Below, piece by piece: positions 30,587 to 38,997 of a stretch of 64,000 nucleotides of DNA. Below the pieces are notes generated by a model. That model made no database searches. It was not told the DNA's origin and saw only the letters and a program-made list of their open reading frames with translations. The position numbers and the translations under genes are program-made. The DNA lies in contig JACRAZ010000075.1 in the NCBI GenBank assembly GCA_016213205.1, positions 1 through 64,000 of the forward strand, read 5' to 3'. The first letter of the stretch is position 1. The number at the start of each line of letters is the position of its first letter. The stretch is from Burkholderiales bacterium (GTDB lineage: Bacteria > Pseudomonadota > Gammaproteobacteria > Burkholderiales > Burkholderiaceae_C).

Positions 30587-31024
30587 TCAGTGCTTCACGT
30601 TCATCGTGATCACGGCGCTGAACACCTTGGTGCCCTCGCTGTCGTAGGCCGCCACCGGCACCTCCAGGTTGCCCGGGGTTGACCAGGCCACGTCGGCGGC
30701 CTCGGTGACCACGCGGATGTCGGTCCTGGCCTTGGCCAGGTACTGCACCGACATGGCCACCGGCAGCCAGCGCGCCCCCGGCGGGATCGAGACATCGGTG
30801 CACACGCCCGCCGCCAGCTCGGCGCCGTTGCACAGCGCGATGGCATGCACCGTGCCGATGTGGTTGTGCACCTTGCGCTGGTTGCGGATCAGCAGCTCGG
30901 CATGGCCCGTGCGCAAGGCGGTGAACTGCGGCTCGATGGTGCCGAAGTACGGCGCCACCTGGGCGACGGCATCCGAGAACGCCTGCGGGCCGAGTTGCTG
31001 GAACAGGCTGAGGTACTGGCTCAT
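30587..31024 (-). CDS. DUF4442 hotdog-fold protein, thioesterase-like
   Basis: A 145-residue protein of the hotdog DUF4442 type: NQRKVHNHIGTVHAIALCNGAELAAGVCTDVSIPPGARWLP holds the central helix region, and FSAVITMNVKH the last strand. Members are related to acyl-CoA thioesterases (PaaI-like) but few have been tested. It is translated with the MarR gene upstream (ATGA overlap at 31021-31024), so it should be under that regulator. Confidence 0.82.
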   Translation of the reverse strand: MSQYLSLFQQLGPQAFSDAVAQVAPYFGTIEPQFTALRTGHAELLIRNQRKVHNHIGTVHAIALCNGAELAAGVCTDVSIPPGARWLPVAMSVQYLAKARTDIRVVTEAADVAWSTPGNLEVPVAAYDSEGTKVFSAVITMNVKH

Positions 31025-31458
31025 GGTGGGGTGGGCTCCAGGTTGAATTCGATGCTGGCGGCATGGCTCAGGAAGCGGGCCACCACGGCCAGCTCGTCGG
31101 CCGAGAAGCCACGCTTGAGCTGGGTGTTCAGGCGGTTCAGCAGCGGCCGCGCGCGCTCGAGCACGGCCTGGCCCTGCGCCGAGACGGCCAGCCGGCTGGC
31201 CCGGCCGTCGCGTTCGCACGGGCGGCGCAGGATCAGCCCGGCCTCTTCCATGCGGCCCACGAGCCCGGTGACGGCCGAGTTCTTCAGCTGCAACTGGCGC
31301 GCCAGGTCCTTGAGCTGGCAGTCCTCGTCCGCCGCGATGGCGAACAGCGCCACCACCTGCGTGCCCGAGACGCCGAGCGCGCGGGTGAACTCGCGATCGG
31401 CCCCGCGCAGCAGGTTCTGGCGCGCCTGGGCCACCAGGTGAAACAGTCGCGGGCTCAC
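31021..31458 (-). CDS. MarR family transcriptional regulator
   Basis: A 145-residue winged-helix protein. VSGTQVVALFAIAADEDCQLKDLARQLQLKNSAVTGLVGRMEEAGLILRRPCERDGRASRLAVSAQG (given here in overlapping family terms) covers the recognition helix (NSAVTGLVGRME) and the wing with the conserved DGRAS motif. GTG 31458 is the start. A double inverted operator lies 15-50 bp upstream, pointing to autorepression of the MarR-DUF4442 pair, probably relieved by a small aromatic or acyl ligand. Confidence 0.9.
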   Translation of the reverse strand: MSPRLFHLVAQARQNLLRGADREFTRALGVSGTQVVALFAIAADEDCQLKDLARQLQLKNSAVTGLVGRMEEAGLILRRPCERDGRASRLAVSAQGQAVLERARPLLNRLNTQLKRGFSADELAVVARFLSHAASIEFNLEPTPP

Positions 31459-31472
31459 CGCGCGCCGGCCGA

Positions 31473-31508
31473 TTTACTTCGCATGCGTAGCAATTTACTA
31501 CGCATGCG
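31473..31508. promoter_or_regulatory. Double MarR operator with CGCATGCG cores
   Basis: TTCGCATGCGTAG (31478-31490) and CTACGCATGCG (31498-31508) form an inverted repeat with 7 bp between arms, and each arm contains the palindrome CGCATGCG. Read as direct repeats, TTTACT(T/A)CGCATGCG starts at 31473 and 31494, 21 bp (two helical turns) apart. It lies just upstream of the marR GTG start in an AT-richer stretch. Confidence 0.75.
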
Positions 31509-31550
31509 GAATGGTTGCAAGCCCGCGCCGCGCCGCGACGCAGGCGCGGC

Positions 31551-32318
31551 TCAGCGCGCCAGCCAGGCGGCGGTGGCTGCGTGCGTCTGCGCGCTGCCTG
31601 CGGCCACCATGAACTGTGCCGCCTCCACCTGCAGCGCCTCGTCGATCGGCAGGTTGATGCCGCGTGTCACCGCGCGCAGCGTGCACGCCACCGCCACCGG
31701 CGTGTGGCGCGTGATGCGGGCGGCCAGCGCCAGAGCGCTGTCGATCAGCCGGCTGCGGTCGACCACCTGGTTCACCAGGCCCAGCGCCGCCGCGCGCGGT
31801 GCATCGATCGCATCGCCGGTGAGCACCATCTCCAGCGCCCGCTTGCGGCCCACGTGGCGCGGCAGGCGCTGCGTGCCACCAAACGGCGGCGGGAAGCCCA
31901 GGCGGATCTCGGGCTTGGCAAAGCTCGCATGGTCGGCCGCGATCGCCAACGCACAGGCCTCCACCGTCTCGCAGCCACCGCCGAAGGCCAGGCCGTTCAC
32001 CGCGGCGATCACCGGCTTGCCGAAGGCCTCGATGCGGCGCGTCATCGCCTGCCCGCGCTGCACGAAGCGGCGCAACGCCTGCTCGGGCGAGGCGGCCAGG
32101 TCCGGCGCGAAGCCGGCGATGTCGGCGCCTGCGCTGAAAGCGCGCTGGCCGGCGCCGGTGAGCACCACCGCGCGCAGCGTGTCGTCGGCCTCGATGCTGT
32201 CCAGCCGCGCCATCAGTTCGTCGATCAGCGCGTAGCTCAGCGCGTTGAGCTTGTCGGGGCGGTTCAGCGTCAGCACCGCGTGCGGGCCTTCGCGGTCAAG
32301 GGTCACGAGCTCGGGCAT
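31551..32318 (-). CDS. Enoyl-CoA hydratase/isomerase family protein
   Basis: A 255-residue crotonase-family enzyme. NRPDKLNALSYALIDEL, the oxyanion-hole segment GQRAFSAGADIAGF and the second AAVNGLAFGGGCETVEACALAIA are all present. Of the two catalytic glutamates of hydratases, the first is in GGGCETVEACAL and the second is in the KPEIRLGFPPPFGGTQRLPRHVG block, so hydratase activity is likely. ATG 32318 follows AGGAG at 9 bp. It diverges from a LysR gene with a perfect palindrome between them, so the LysR protein likely controls it. Confidence 0.9.
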   Translation of the reverse strand: MPELVTLDREGPHAVLTLNRPDKLNALSYALIDELMARLDSIEADDTLRAVVLTGAGQRAFSAGADIAGFAPDLAASPEQALRRFVQRGQAMTRRIEAFGKPVIAAVNGLAFGGGCETVEACALAIAADHASFAKPEIRLGFPPPFGGTQRLPRHVGRKRALEMVLTGDAIDAPRAAALGLVNQVVDRSRLIDSALALAARITRHTPVAVACTLRAVTRGINLPIDEALQVEAAQFMVAAGSAQTHAATAAWLAR

Positions 32319-32364
32319 GTCTGTCAACTCCTGGGGATGAAAGGTGCGGGCATGATCGGCGGCC

Positions 32365-32383
32365 TCGTGCCCGCGTGGCACGA
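32365..32383. promoter_or_regulatory. LysR-type operator palindrome
   Basis: TCGTGCC-CGCGT-GGCACGA is a perfect 7-bp-arm palindrome of 19 bp and contains TGCC-N5-GGCA, the T-N11-A LysR box. It lies in the 96-bp gap between the divergent enoyl-CoA hydratase (start 32318) and LysR (start 32415) genes, the classical position for a LysR regulator site. Confidence 0.75.
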
Positions 32384-32414
32384 TGCTTGTTCAACCCCCG
32401 CATGCCCACGCTTC

Positions 32415-33347
32415 ATGGCCCATGACCCCCCAGCCACCCAACGCCTGCTGCGTGCGATGTCGCTGGATGCGCTGCGCGGCTTCGAGGCCGCCGCGCGTAG
32501 CCTGAGCTTCACCGCGGCGGCCGAGGAACTGAGCCTGAGCCAATCGGCCGTGAGCAAGCAGGTCAAGGCGCTCGAGGACCTGCTCGGCCGGCCGCTGTTC
32601 GTGCGCGGGCCGCGTGGCCTGGGCCTCACCACCGAAGGACGCCAGCTGCACGAGGGTGTGCGGCTGGCGCTGCAGCAGCTCGAGGCCTTGCTCGAGCGGG
32701 TGGTGCAGCCGGCCGAGCGGCCTGCGGTCGACATCAGCACCACGCCGTCGTTCGCCTCGCTGTGGCTGGTGCCGCGGCTGGCCGCCTTCCGCGCCGAGGC
32801 GCCGGACGTGGACGTGCGCATCGATGCCAGCGAAACCCCGCGCGCACTGGACCGCGAGGGCTTCGATCTCGCGGTGCGCCTGGCCCGGCCGGAGCAGGCC
32901 GAGGCCGGCTGGCAGCTGCTGGCCCGCGAACGCCTGATGCTGGTGGCCGCACCGGCCCTGGCGCGGCGGCTGCGCCAGGTGGCCGACCTGGCCACGGCGC
33001 CGCTGCTGGTGTTCAACCACCCCGTCGAGCGCCATGCCGGCATGGCCTGGGCGCACTGGCAGGCGCGCCTGGGCTGGACCAGCAGCGCCGAGACGCCGGT
33101 GTACCAGTTCTCGCAGTACGAGCAGGTGCTCGGCGCCGCGGCCGAGGGCCTGGGCCTGGCCATCGGCCGCTCGCCCTTGGTGCTGCCCGCCCTGCACGCC
33201 GGCGCGCTGGAAGTGGTGCTGCCCGCCACCACCCAGCAGGGCCTGGGTCACTACCTGGTGCAGCGCAGCGACACCGCCCCCCGGCCCGCGGCCCATCGCT
33301 TCGCCCAGTGGCTGGCCCGCAGCCTGGCCGCCGACCTGCTGGGGTGA
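32415..33347 (+). CDS. LysR family regulator, GcvA-like
   Basis: A 310-residue LysR protein. The N-terminal helix-turn-helix is LDALRGFEAAARSLSFTAAAEELSLSQSAVSKQVKALEDLLGRPLFVRG (read in pieces), followed by a linker helix and the effector domain, with DFDLAVRLARP-like text (GFDLAVRLARPEQ) and LGLAIGRSPLV typical of GcvA-type members. ATG 32415 is chosen for length; ATG 32457 (MSLDALRGFE) is possible. It is divergent to the enoyl-CoA hydratase gene. Confidence 0.9.
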   Translation: MAHDPPATQRLLRAMSLDALRGFEAAARSLSFTAAAEELSLSQSAVSKQVKALEDLLGRPLFVRGPRGLGLTTEGRQLHEGVRLALQQLEALLERVVQPAERPAVDISTTPSFASLWLVPRLAAFRAEAPDVDVRIDASETPRALDREGFDLAVRLARPEQAEAGWQLLARERLMLVAAPALARRLRQVADLATAPLLVFNHPVERHAGMAWAHWQARLGWTSSAETPVYQFSQYEQVLGAAAEGLGLAIGRSPLVLPALHAGALEVVLPATTQQGLGHYLVQRSDTAPRPAAHRFAQWLARSLAADLLG

Positions 33348-33454
33348 GCGCGCGCCCGCCGGGCCGGCAGGCCGGCCGCTGGCGCGCAGCGGCGCGGCCC
33401 ACGCGCCCGCGCGCACATCGGCCCTGGCACGGTGCGCAGGCTATGCTCGCCGCC

Positions 33455-34309
33455 ATGCCCGACACCCCCGAGCGGCCCCTGCAGGGCCGGGTTGCGTTGA
33501 TCACCGGTGCCAACACCGGCATCGGCCGCGCCATCGCGCACGAACTGGCCCACCGCGGCGCGCAGGTGTTCATCGCCTGCCGGTCGGAGCAGCGTGCGCA
33601 GGCGGCGCTGGCCGAGATCCGCGCCGCCCACCCGCGGGCGCCCGCGGCGCAGTGCCTGCCGCTCGACCTGGGCGACCTGGCCTCGGTGCGCCGCTGCGCG
33701 CAGCAGTTCCTGGCGCTCGGGCAGCCGCTGCACCTGCTGATCAACAACGCCGGGCTGGCCGGCCAGCGTGGGCTCAGCGCCTCGGGCTTCGAGCGCGCGT
33801 TCGGCGTCAACCACCTGGGCCACTTCCTGCTGACGCAGTGCCTGCTGCCCTGCCTGCGCGCATCGGCCCCGGCGCGCATCGTCACCGTCTCCAGCAACGC
33901 GCACTACCGGGCGCGCGGCATCCCCTGGGAGGCGCTGCGCCGCCCCACGCGCACGCTGACCGGGGTGCCCGAGTACGCCGTGTCGAAGCTGTGCAACGTG
34001 CTGTTCAGTGCCGAGCTGGGCCGCCGGCTGGCCGGCAGCGGCGTCACCACCCATGCCGCGCACCCCGGCGTGGTGGCCACCGAGGTCTGGCGTGCCGTGC
34101 CCATGCCGCTGCGCTGGCTGATCAAGCGCGGCATGATCTCCCCCGAGGCCGGTGCCCAGACCCCATTGCACTGCGCCACCGCCGAATCGGCCGGCCAGGA
34201 GACCGGCCTGTACTACGACCGCTGCCGCACCAGACCGCCCAGCCTGCTGGCCACCGACACCACGCTGGCAGCCGAGCTGTGGCAGCGCAGCGAATCCTGG
34301 GTGGCCTGA
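33455..34309 (+). CDS. Short-chain dehydrogenase/reductase
   Basis: A 284-residue SDR resembling retinol dehydrogenase/WW-oxidoreductase proteins. Cofactor loop TGANTGIGRAIA (residues 18-29), ACRSEQRA for NADP preference, NNAGLAG, catalytic Ser in VTVSSNAH, and YAVSK holding Tyr and Lys, followed by HPGVVATEVWR. ATG 33455 is used; an in-frame ATG 12 bp earlier is equally possible. The N-acetyltransferase gene starts 25 bp after the stop, so the two are probably co-transcribed. Substrate unknown. Confidence 0.9.
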   Translation: MPDTPERPLQGRVALITGANTGIGRAIAHELAHRGAQVFIACRSEQRAQAALAEIRAAHPRAPAAQCLPLDLGDLASVRRCAQQFLALGQPLHLLINNAGLAGQRGLSASGFERAFGVNHLGHFLLTQCLLPCLRASAPARIVTVSSNAHYRARGIPWEALRRPTRTLTGVPEYAVSKLCNVLFSAELGRRLAGSGVTTHAAHPGVVATEVWRAVPMPLRWLIKRGMISPEAGAQTPLHCATAESAGQETGLYYDRCRTRPPSLLATDTTLAAELWQRSESWVA

Positions 34310-34333
34310 TCCCGCGCGGCCGCCGACACCCCG

Positions 34334-35185
34334 ATGCCCCCTGACTTCGACCTTGACGCCTACCTGCGCCGCATCGGCTACGGCGGCCCGCGCAGCACCA
34401 CGCTGGACACGCTGACCGCGGTGCACCGCGCCCACGTGGACAGCATCGCCTTCGAGAACCTCGACCCCTGGCTGGGCCTGCCGGTGCGGCTGGACCTGGC
34501 CTCGGTGCAGCACAAGCTGGTCGCGCGTGGCCGCGGCGGTTTCTGCTTCGAGCAGAACCTGCTGCTCGGGCACGCGCTGCGCGCGCTGGGCTTCACGGTG
34601 GCCGACTTGGCGGCCCGCGTGCGCTGGAACGTGCCCGCCGATGTCACCCGCCCGCGCACCCACATGCTGCTGGCGGTGAACGTGGCCGCCCAGCGCTACA
34701 TCGTCGACGCCGGCTTCGGTGGCCACACCCTCACCGCCCCGCTGCGGCTGGACCGGCGCGTGCCGCAGCGCACGCCGCACGGCCCGGTGCGCCTGCTTCG
34801 GCAGGACCAGCAGTTCGAGCTGCAGGCGCTGGTGCCGGGCGCGCCGGACGACTGGCGCGCGCTCTATGTCTTCGACCTGCAGCCCCAGCACGCCAGCGAT
34901 TTCGAGATGGCGAGCTGGTACCTCTGCAACCACCCGGAATCGCTGTTCCGCACCACGCTGGTGGCGGCGCGGCCTTTGTCCGATGGCCGCATCGCGCTGC
35001 GTGACCACCAGCTCACCCACTACCCGCTCGACGGTGCACCCCGCTTGAGCATGCTCGACAGCGCCACCGCGCTGCGCACCACGCTGCAGCAGGCATTCGG
35101 GCTCACGGTGGACGGGCTGGACATGCTGCAGGCCCGGCTCGAGGCCTTGGCCGCGGCCGGCCGCGCGCCCGCCGCGGGCGGCTGA
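34334..35185 (+). CDS. Arylamine N-acetyltransferase
   Basis: A 283-residue NAT enzyme that moves acetyl from acetyl-CoA to arylamines or hydrazines. The catalytic triad is complete: Cys71 in RGGFCFEQN, His110 in RTHMLL and Asp125 in IVDAGFGG, close to the positions 69/107/122 of known NATs. The VDSIAFENLDPWLG block at residues 36-49 and SWYLCNHPESLF are also typical. ATG 34334. Confidence 0.94.
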   Translation: MPPDFDLDAYLRRIGYGGPRSTTLDTLTAVHRAHVDSIAFENLDPWLGLPVRLDLASVQHKLVARGRGGFCFEQNLLLGHALRALGFTVADLAARVRWNVPADVTRPRTHMLLAVNVAAQRYIVDAGFGGHTLTAPLRLDRRVPQRTPHGPVRLLRQDQQFELQALVPGAPDDWRALYVFDLQPQHASDFEMASWYLCNHPESLFRTTLVAARPLSDGRIALRDHQLTHYPLDGAPRLSMLDSATALRTTLQQAFGLTVDGLDMLQARLEALAAAGRAPAAGG

Positions 35186-35204
35186 CCCCGCGCGGCGGCC
35201 GGCC

Positions 35205-35972
35205 TCAGCTCGGCTTGCGCGCGGTGTACTCCGAGAAGATGCCCAGCTCGACGTGGCGCTGCACGTCGGTGAAGCCGGCGTTGCGCAGGGCCAGCATCAC
35301 GGTCTCTGGCGGGATGCAGGCCTCGATCGTGTCCCAGTAGTAGCGCCACAGCTCGGGCGTCTGGCGCTGGCGCGCCACCACGCGGGCGATCTGCGGCACC
35401 ACCAGCCGCATGTAGGTCTTCAGCAGGCCGGTGGCCAGGGCCCCGGCCGGGCGCGTGATCTCCAGCACCAGCAGCCGGCCGCCCGGGCGCAGGCAGCGGT
35501 GGAACTCGGAGAACGCCGCCGCCACGTCGGAGATGTGGCGCAACGCATAGCCCATGCTGAGGAAATCCGCGCTCGCGTCGGGCTGCGGCAGGGCCTCGGC
35601 CTTGCCGCGCACCAATTCCACGCCCGGCAGGGCCACCTGGCCCATCATGCCCGGGCTCGGGTCGACGCCCACCAGGCGGCCGGTCGGGCCGATCAGCGGG
35701 AGCGCCTCGCGCGCGACCATGCCGGTGCCGATGCCCACGTCCAGCACCCGGTGGCCGCTGGCGATCCCGGCCCGTTCCAGGGCACACCGGCGGTACCAGC
35801 GGCCCGAGCCGAACGCGAGCACATGCTCGATGCGCTCGTAGTCGGCCGCGGTGTCATCGAAGATGCGGCGCAGGAAGCGCTGATGCTCCGGCTCGTCGCC
35901 GTAATAGGCCGCCAGCGGCGGATGGGGCGGCAGCGGGGTGGCCGCCGGCAGGGGCCGTTCGTGATCGTTCAT
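35205..35972 (-). CDS. Class I SAM-dependent methyltransferase, UbiE-like
   Basis: A 255-residue methyltransferase. Motif I VLDVGIGTGMVAREAL (about 74-89), LVGVDPSPGMM, RGKAEALPQPDASADFLSMGYALRHISD and RCLRPGGRLLVLEITRP follow the UbiE order, and the FDDTAADYERIEHVLAFGSGRWYRR lead-in resembles UbiE. The C-terminal half (YYWDTIEACIPPETVMLALRNAGF) differs from true UbiE, so a different quinone- or lipid-like substrate is possible. It ends 20 bp from the convergent NAT gene. Confidence 0.85.
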   Translation of the reverse strand: MNDHERPLPAATPLPPHPPLAAYYGDEPEHQRFLRRIFDDTAADYERIEHVLAFGSGRWYRRCALERAGIASGHRVLDVGIGTGMVAREALPLIGPTGRLVGVDPSPGMMGQVALPGVELVRGKAEALPQPDASADFLSMGYALRHISDVAAAFSEFHRCLRPGGRLLVLEITRPAGALATGLLKTYMRLVVPQIARVVARQRQTPELWRYYWDTIEACIPPETVMLALRNAGFTDVQRHVELGIFSEYTARKPS

Positions 35973-36095
35973 CGGCCGATTGTGCGGCCGCGCAGGCCCG
36001 CCCGGCCATGGGCAGGAACACCGAGCCCGGCATCGGCCCACGAGGGCCATCGCGGCGCCCCGGCCGGCCCGCGGGAAGGCCGCTGCGCTAGCGCG

Positions 36096-36566
36096 TTATT
36101 GCAGCGCAAAGATCACCAGCATCGCCAGCAGCACCAGGCCGGCCAGCACCGGCTCCAGGCCGGCCGCGCGGCCATGGTGCGCCGCCATGCCCTGGCGTGC
36201 GCCAGGCGGCGCGCCGGCCATGCGTGCCTGCCGCCCCGGCGTGCTGCGGCGCTGCACGCGCCGCTCCCAATCGGCCAGGTCCCGGTACACCCGCCGGTGC
36301 TCGCTGAACACCTGCGCCCCCAGCCGGTCGGCCAGCAGGAACAGCACCGTGATCAGGCGCCTGTCCACATGGTCGCCACACAGAAACCCCTGCCGCCAGC
36401 TCACCCGGCGGCGCTGGCTGCCCCGCAGCAGCGCAAACGCCGGCTCGCCCTCGCGGCCAAGGTGCACCGACAACTCGGGCATCGTCGCAACGGCGTCCCA
36501 CCATTCCTCGGCGGAAATGGGGTTCTTTTCCCAGCCGCTGCGCGCAACAAATGCGCGTAGGCCCAT
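36096..36566 (-). CDS. Tail-anchored protein of unknown function
   Basis: A 156-residue protein. I prefer ATG 36566 because GGAG lies 9 bp before it; in-frame starts at 36581 (ATG) and 36596 (GTG) lack a ribosome site and overlap an AT-rich promoter-like stretch (TTGCGC then TTATGG, 17 bp apart, minus strand). Text: WEKNPISAEEWWDAVATMPELSV, then SWRQGFLCGDHVDRRLITVLFLLADRLG, a basic linker (RRVQRRSTPGRQARMAG), and one C-terminal helix LEPVLAGLVLLAMLVIFALQ that ends the protein, i.e. a tail anchor with the body in the cytoplasm. I know no family for it. Confidence 0.65.
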   Translation of the reverse strand: MGLRAFVARSGWEKNPISAEEWWDAVATMPELSVHLGREGEPAFALLRGSQRRRVSWRQGFLCGDHVDRRLITVLFLLADRLGAQVFSEHRRVYRDLADWERRVQRRSTPGRQARMAGAPPGARQGMAAHHGRAAGLEPVLAGLVLLAMLVIFALQ

Positions 36567-36796
36567 ATCCAACGACTCCATAATTGTTTTGTTCACTTTT
36601 GCGCAATAGGGCCCCCATCGTCAAGCCCGCAAGCCCGGGCCTCCCACCCGTTTGCGGGTGGCCCTGGGTGCAGGGCCCGCGGCGGCGCGCGCTGCTGCCC
36701 AGTCAGCCGCCCGCACGGTGGGGTCGTGCACGCCCCGGGACGGGCAGGCCCCGGTCCATGCGGCAAGATCCTGCTCCGCAACCGGATTCAGCCCCG

Positions 36797-37552
36797 ATGA
36801 ACTTCTCCTACCTCCGGCCGCCGCCAGGGCCCGGGCCCGGCCGCTGGCGCGCCTGGCGGGTGCACCTGCTGCCGGTCTTGCTGGCCGCCGCCCTGGCGCC
36901 GGCCGCCGCTGCGCCGGGCGTGCCCGACACCCTGGCCCAGCGCATGCTGGCCTGCACCGCCTGCCATGGCCAGGAGGGTCGGGCCAGCAGCGAAGGCTAC
37001 TTTCCGCGCATCGCCGGCAAACCGGCGGCGTACCTGTTCAACCAGTTGGTGAACTTCCGCGAAGGGCGGCGCCGAGGCGCACGCATGGGCGCCCTGGTCG
37101 AGCACCTGGGCGACGCTTACCTGCAGGAAATGGCCGCTTACTTTGCGAGCCTGGACCTGCCCTACCCGCCGCCCGCCACACGGGGCGCGCCCGCCGCGCT
37201 GCTGGCGCGCGGTGCCCAGCTCGCGCGCGAGGGCGACGCGGCCCGGCACCTGCCCGCCTGCAGCGCTTGCCACGGGCCGCAGCTCATGGGCATGCTGCCC
37301 GCCACGCCTGGGCTGCTGGCGCTGCCGCGCGACTACCTGATCGCGCAGATCGGCCGCTGGAAGGTGGGCGTGCGCCGCACCCTGGCGCCCGACTGCATGG
37401 CGCAGATCGCACAACGCCTGGGCCCCGAAGACCTCAGCGCGGTGGCCACCTGGCTGTCGGCCCAGCCGGTGCCGGCGCAGGCCCAACCCGCCGCGGCGCC
37501 GACGGCCCCGTTGCCGATGCGTTGCGCCGGGGCACCGGAGGCGGCCCGATGA
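36797..37552 (+). CDS. Dihaem c-type cytochrome, cytochrome c4-like
   Basis: A 251-residue exported protein with signal VHLLPVLLAAALAPAAAA and two haem sites, CTACH near residue 53 and CSACH near residue 155. The first half has GYFPRIAGKPAAYLFNQLVNFREGRR and MGALVEHL with a candidate axial Met; the second has GMLPATPGLLALPRDYLIAQIGRWKVGVRR and APDCMAQIA. This duplicated pattern is the c4 family. Next on the strand is a trihaem cytochrome, with a 28-codon reading frame between. Both would carry electrons in the periplasm; no partner dehydrogenase is adjacent. Confidence 0.88.
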   Translation: MNFSYLRPPPGPGPGRWRAWRVHLLPVLLAAALAPAAAAPGVPDTLAQRMLACTACHGQEGRASSEGYFPRIAGKPAAYLFNQLVNFREGRRRGARMGALVEHLGDAYLQEMAAYFASLDLPYPPPATRGAPAALLARGAQLAREGDAARHLPACSACHGPQLMGMLPATPGLLALPRDYLIAQIGRWKVGVRRTLAPDCMAQIAQRLGPEDLSAVATWLSAQPVPAQAQPAAAPTAPLPMRCAGAPEAAR

Positions 37553-37635
37553 CCGCCACCGTCCGGCGGATCGCAGCGCCCGCCCGCCCGCGGGCGGACC
37601 GGCCGCGCTGCACGGCCGGGAGGGCCGGCGCGTGA
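37549..37635 (+). other. Possible 28-codon coupling reading frame between cytochrome genes
   Basis: ATG 37549 overlaps the stop of the dihaem cytochrome (ATGA), and its own TGA at 37633-37635 overlaps the GTG start of the trihaem cytochrome (GTGA). The frame encodes MTATVRRIAAPARPRADRP and nine further residues, basic and without a domain. It may only serve to carry ribosomes across the 79-bp gap, or be chance. Confidence 0.3.
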
Positions 37636-38927
37636 GCCGCACCACGCGCATCGCGGCCGCCGCGCTGATGCTGCTGCTTGCCGCGCTGGGCGCACTGGCC
37701 TGGCTGAACCTGCGCGACGAACCCGCGGCCGACGACACCGCCAGCGTCGCCAGCGACGCCGCCACCGTGCAGCGGGGCGCCTACCTCGCCCGGGCGGGCA
37801 ACTGCGCCGGCTGCCACACCGTGCGCGGCGGCGCGCCCTACGCGGGTGGCCGCGGCATCGAGACGCCCTTCGGCACCGTGTTCGCCGGCAACCTCACGCC
37901 CGATGCCGACACCGGCCTCGGCCGCTGGACGGCCGCGCAGTTCTGGCGCGCGCTGCACAACGGCCGCTCGGCCGATGGCCGGCTGCTCTACCCGGCCTTC
38001 CCCTACCCGCACTTCAGCCGCATCACCCGCACTGACAGCGACGCGCTGTACGCCTACCTGCGCAGCCTGCCGCCCGTGCGCCAGCCGTCACGGCCGCACG
38101 CGCTGCGCTTCCCGTACGACAGCCAGTTCGCGCTCGCGGTGTGGCGCGCCCTGTTCTTCGCGCCGGCCCGCCACCACGACGACCCCCGCCGCACCGCCGA
38201 CTGGAACCGCGGCAGCTACCTGGTGCATGGGCTCGGCCATTGCGGCGCCTGCCACGCCCCGCGCAACCTGCTGGGGGCCCAGCGCCGGGACCCCGCGCTC
38301 GACGGCGCGCCGGTGCCGATGCAGGATTGGTACGCCCCGGCCCTGAACGCGGCCGAGGAAGCCGGCGTGGCCCACTGGCCGCTGGACGAGGTGGTGCAGT
38401 GGCTGAAGACCGGCCGCACCGCGCGTGCCACCGCGCTGGGGCCGATGGCCGACGTGGTGGTGCGCAGCACGCAGCACCTGTCGGACGCGGACCTGCGCGC
38501 GATCGGGGTCTACCTGCAGTCGCAGGTGCCCGCACCCTCGCCCGCCTCGATCACGTCAGTGCCGGTGGTGCAAGGGCGCGCATCCCCACCCGGTGCGCAC
38601 GGCACCGCGCCCACGGGCGACGCGGGCAGGCGGCTGTACGAGCGGCACTGCGCCGACTGCCACGGCCCGCAGGGCGAAGGTGTCCCGGGCGCCTACCTGC
38701 CACTGGCGGGCAACCGCACCGTGACGATGGCCAACCCGGCCAACCTGGTGCTGGCGGTGGTGAATGGCGGCTTTGCGCCAGCCACCACCGGCAACCCGCG
38801 CCCCTTCGGCATGCCGCCCTTCGGCCATGTGCTCACGCCGGCTGAGCTGGCCGATCTGCTCAGCTACCTGCGCCGCGCCTGGGGCCACCAGGCACCGCCG
38901 GTGAGCTTGCAGCAGGTGCTGCAATGA
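37632..38927 (+). CDS. Trihaem c-type cytochrome, alcohol dehydrogenase cytochrome subunit-like
   Basis: A 431-residue protein starting at GTG 37632. A single N-terminal helix (IAAAALMLLLAALGALAWL) anchors or exports it. Three haem motifs: CAGCH (about 57), CGACH (about 203) and CADCH (about 339). The RGAYLARAGNCAGCH and GGRGIETPFGTVFAGNLTPD blocks are typical of the cytochrome subunits of membrane alcohol, gluconate and aldehyde dehydrogenases, which pass electrons to ubiquinol oxidase. No quinoprotein or flavoprotein dehydrogenase gene is next to it, so the partner is elsewhere or the dihaem cytochrome. A GCCCGGCGCCGGGC palindrome follows at 38950. Confidence 0.9.
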   Translation: MSRTTRIAAAALMLLLAALGALAWLNLRDEPAADDTASVASDAATVQRGAYLARAGNCAGCHTVRGGAPYAGGRGIETPFGTVFAGNLTPDADTGLGRWTAAQFWRALHNGRSADGRLLYPAFPYPHFSRITRTDSDALYAYLRSLPPVRQPSRPHALRFPYDSQFALAVWRALFFAPARHHDDPRRTADWNRGSYLVHGLGHCGACHAPRNLLGAQRRDPALDGAPVPMQDWYAPALNAAEEAGVAHWPLDEVVQWLKTGRTARATALGPMADVVVRSTQHLSDADLRAIGVYLQSQVPAPSPASITSVPVVQGRASPPGAHGTAPTGDAGRRLYERHCADCHGPQGEGVPGAYLPLAGNRTVTMANPANLVLAVVNGGFAPATTGNPRPFGMPPFGHVLTPAELADLLSYLRRAWGHQAPPVSLQQVLQ

Positions 38928-38949
38928 AGCCCCGGCGCCCGCAGGCAAG

Positions 38950-38963
38950 GCCCGGCGCCGGGC
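38950..38963. terminator. GC palindrome between convergent genes
   Basis: GCCCGGCGCCGGGC is perfectly self-complementary and lies in the 70-bp gap between the stops of the trihaem cytochrome (38927) and the lipoprotein (38998, minus). It can fold in either transcript. No T-tract. Confidence 0.35.
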
Positions 38964-38997
38964 TGCCCGGGGCCGCCCGGTGCGCGCCGGCAGGGCC

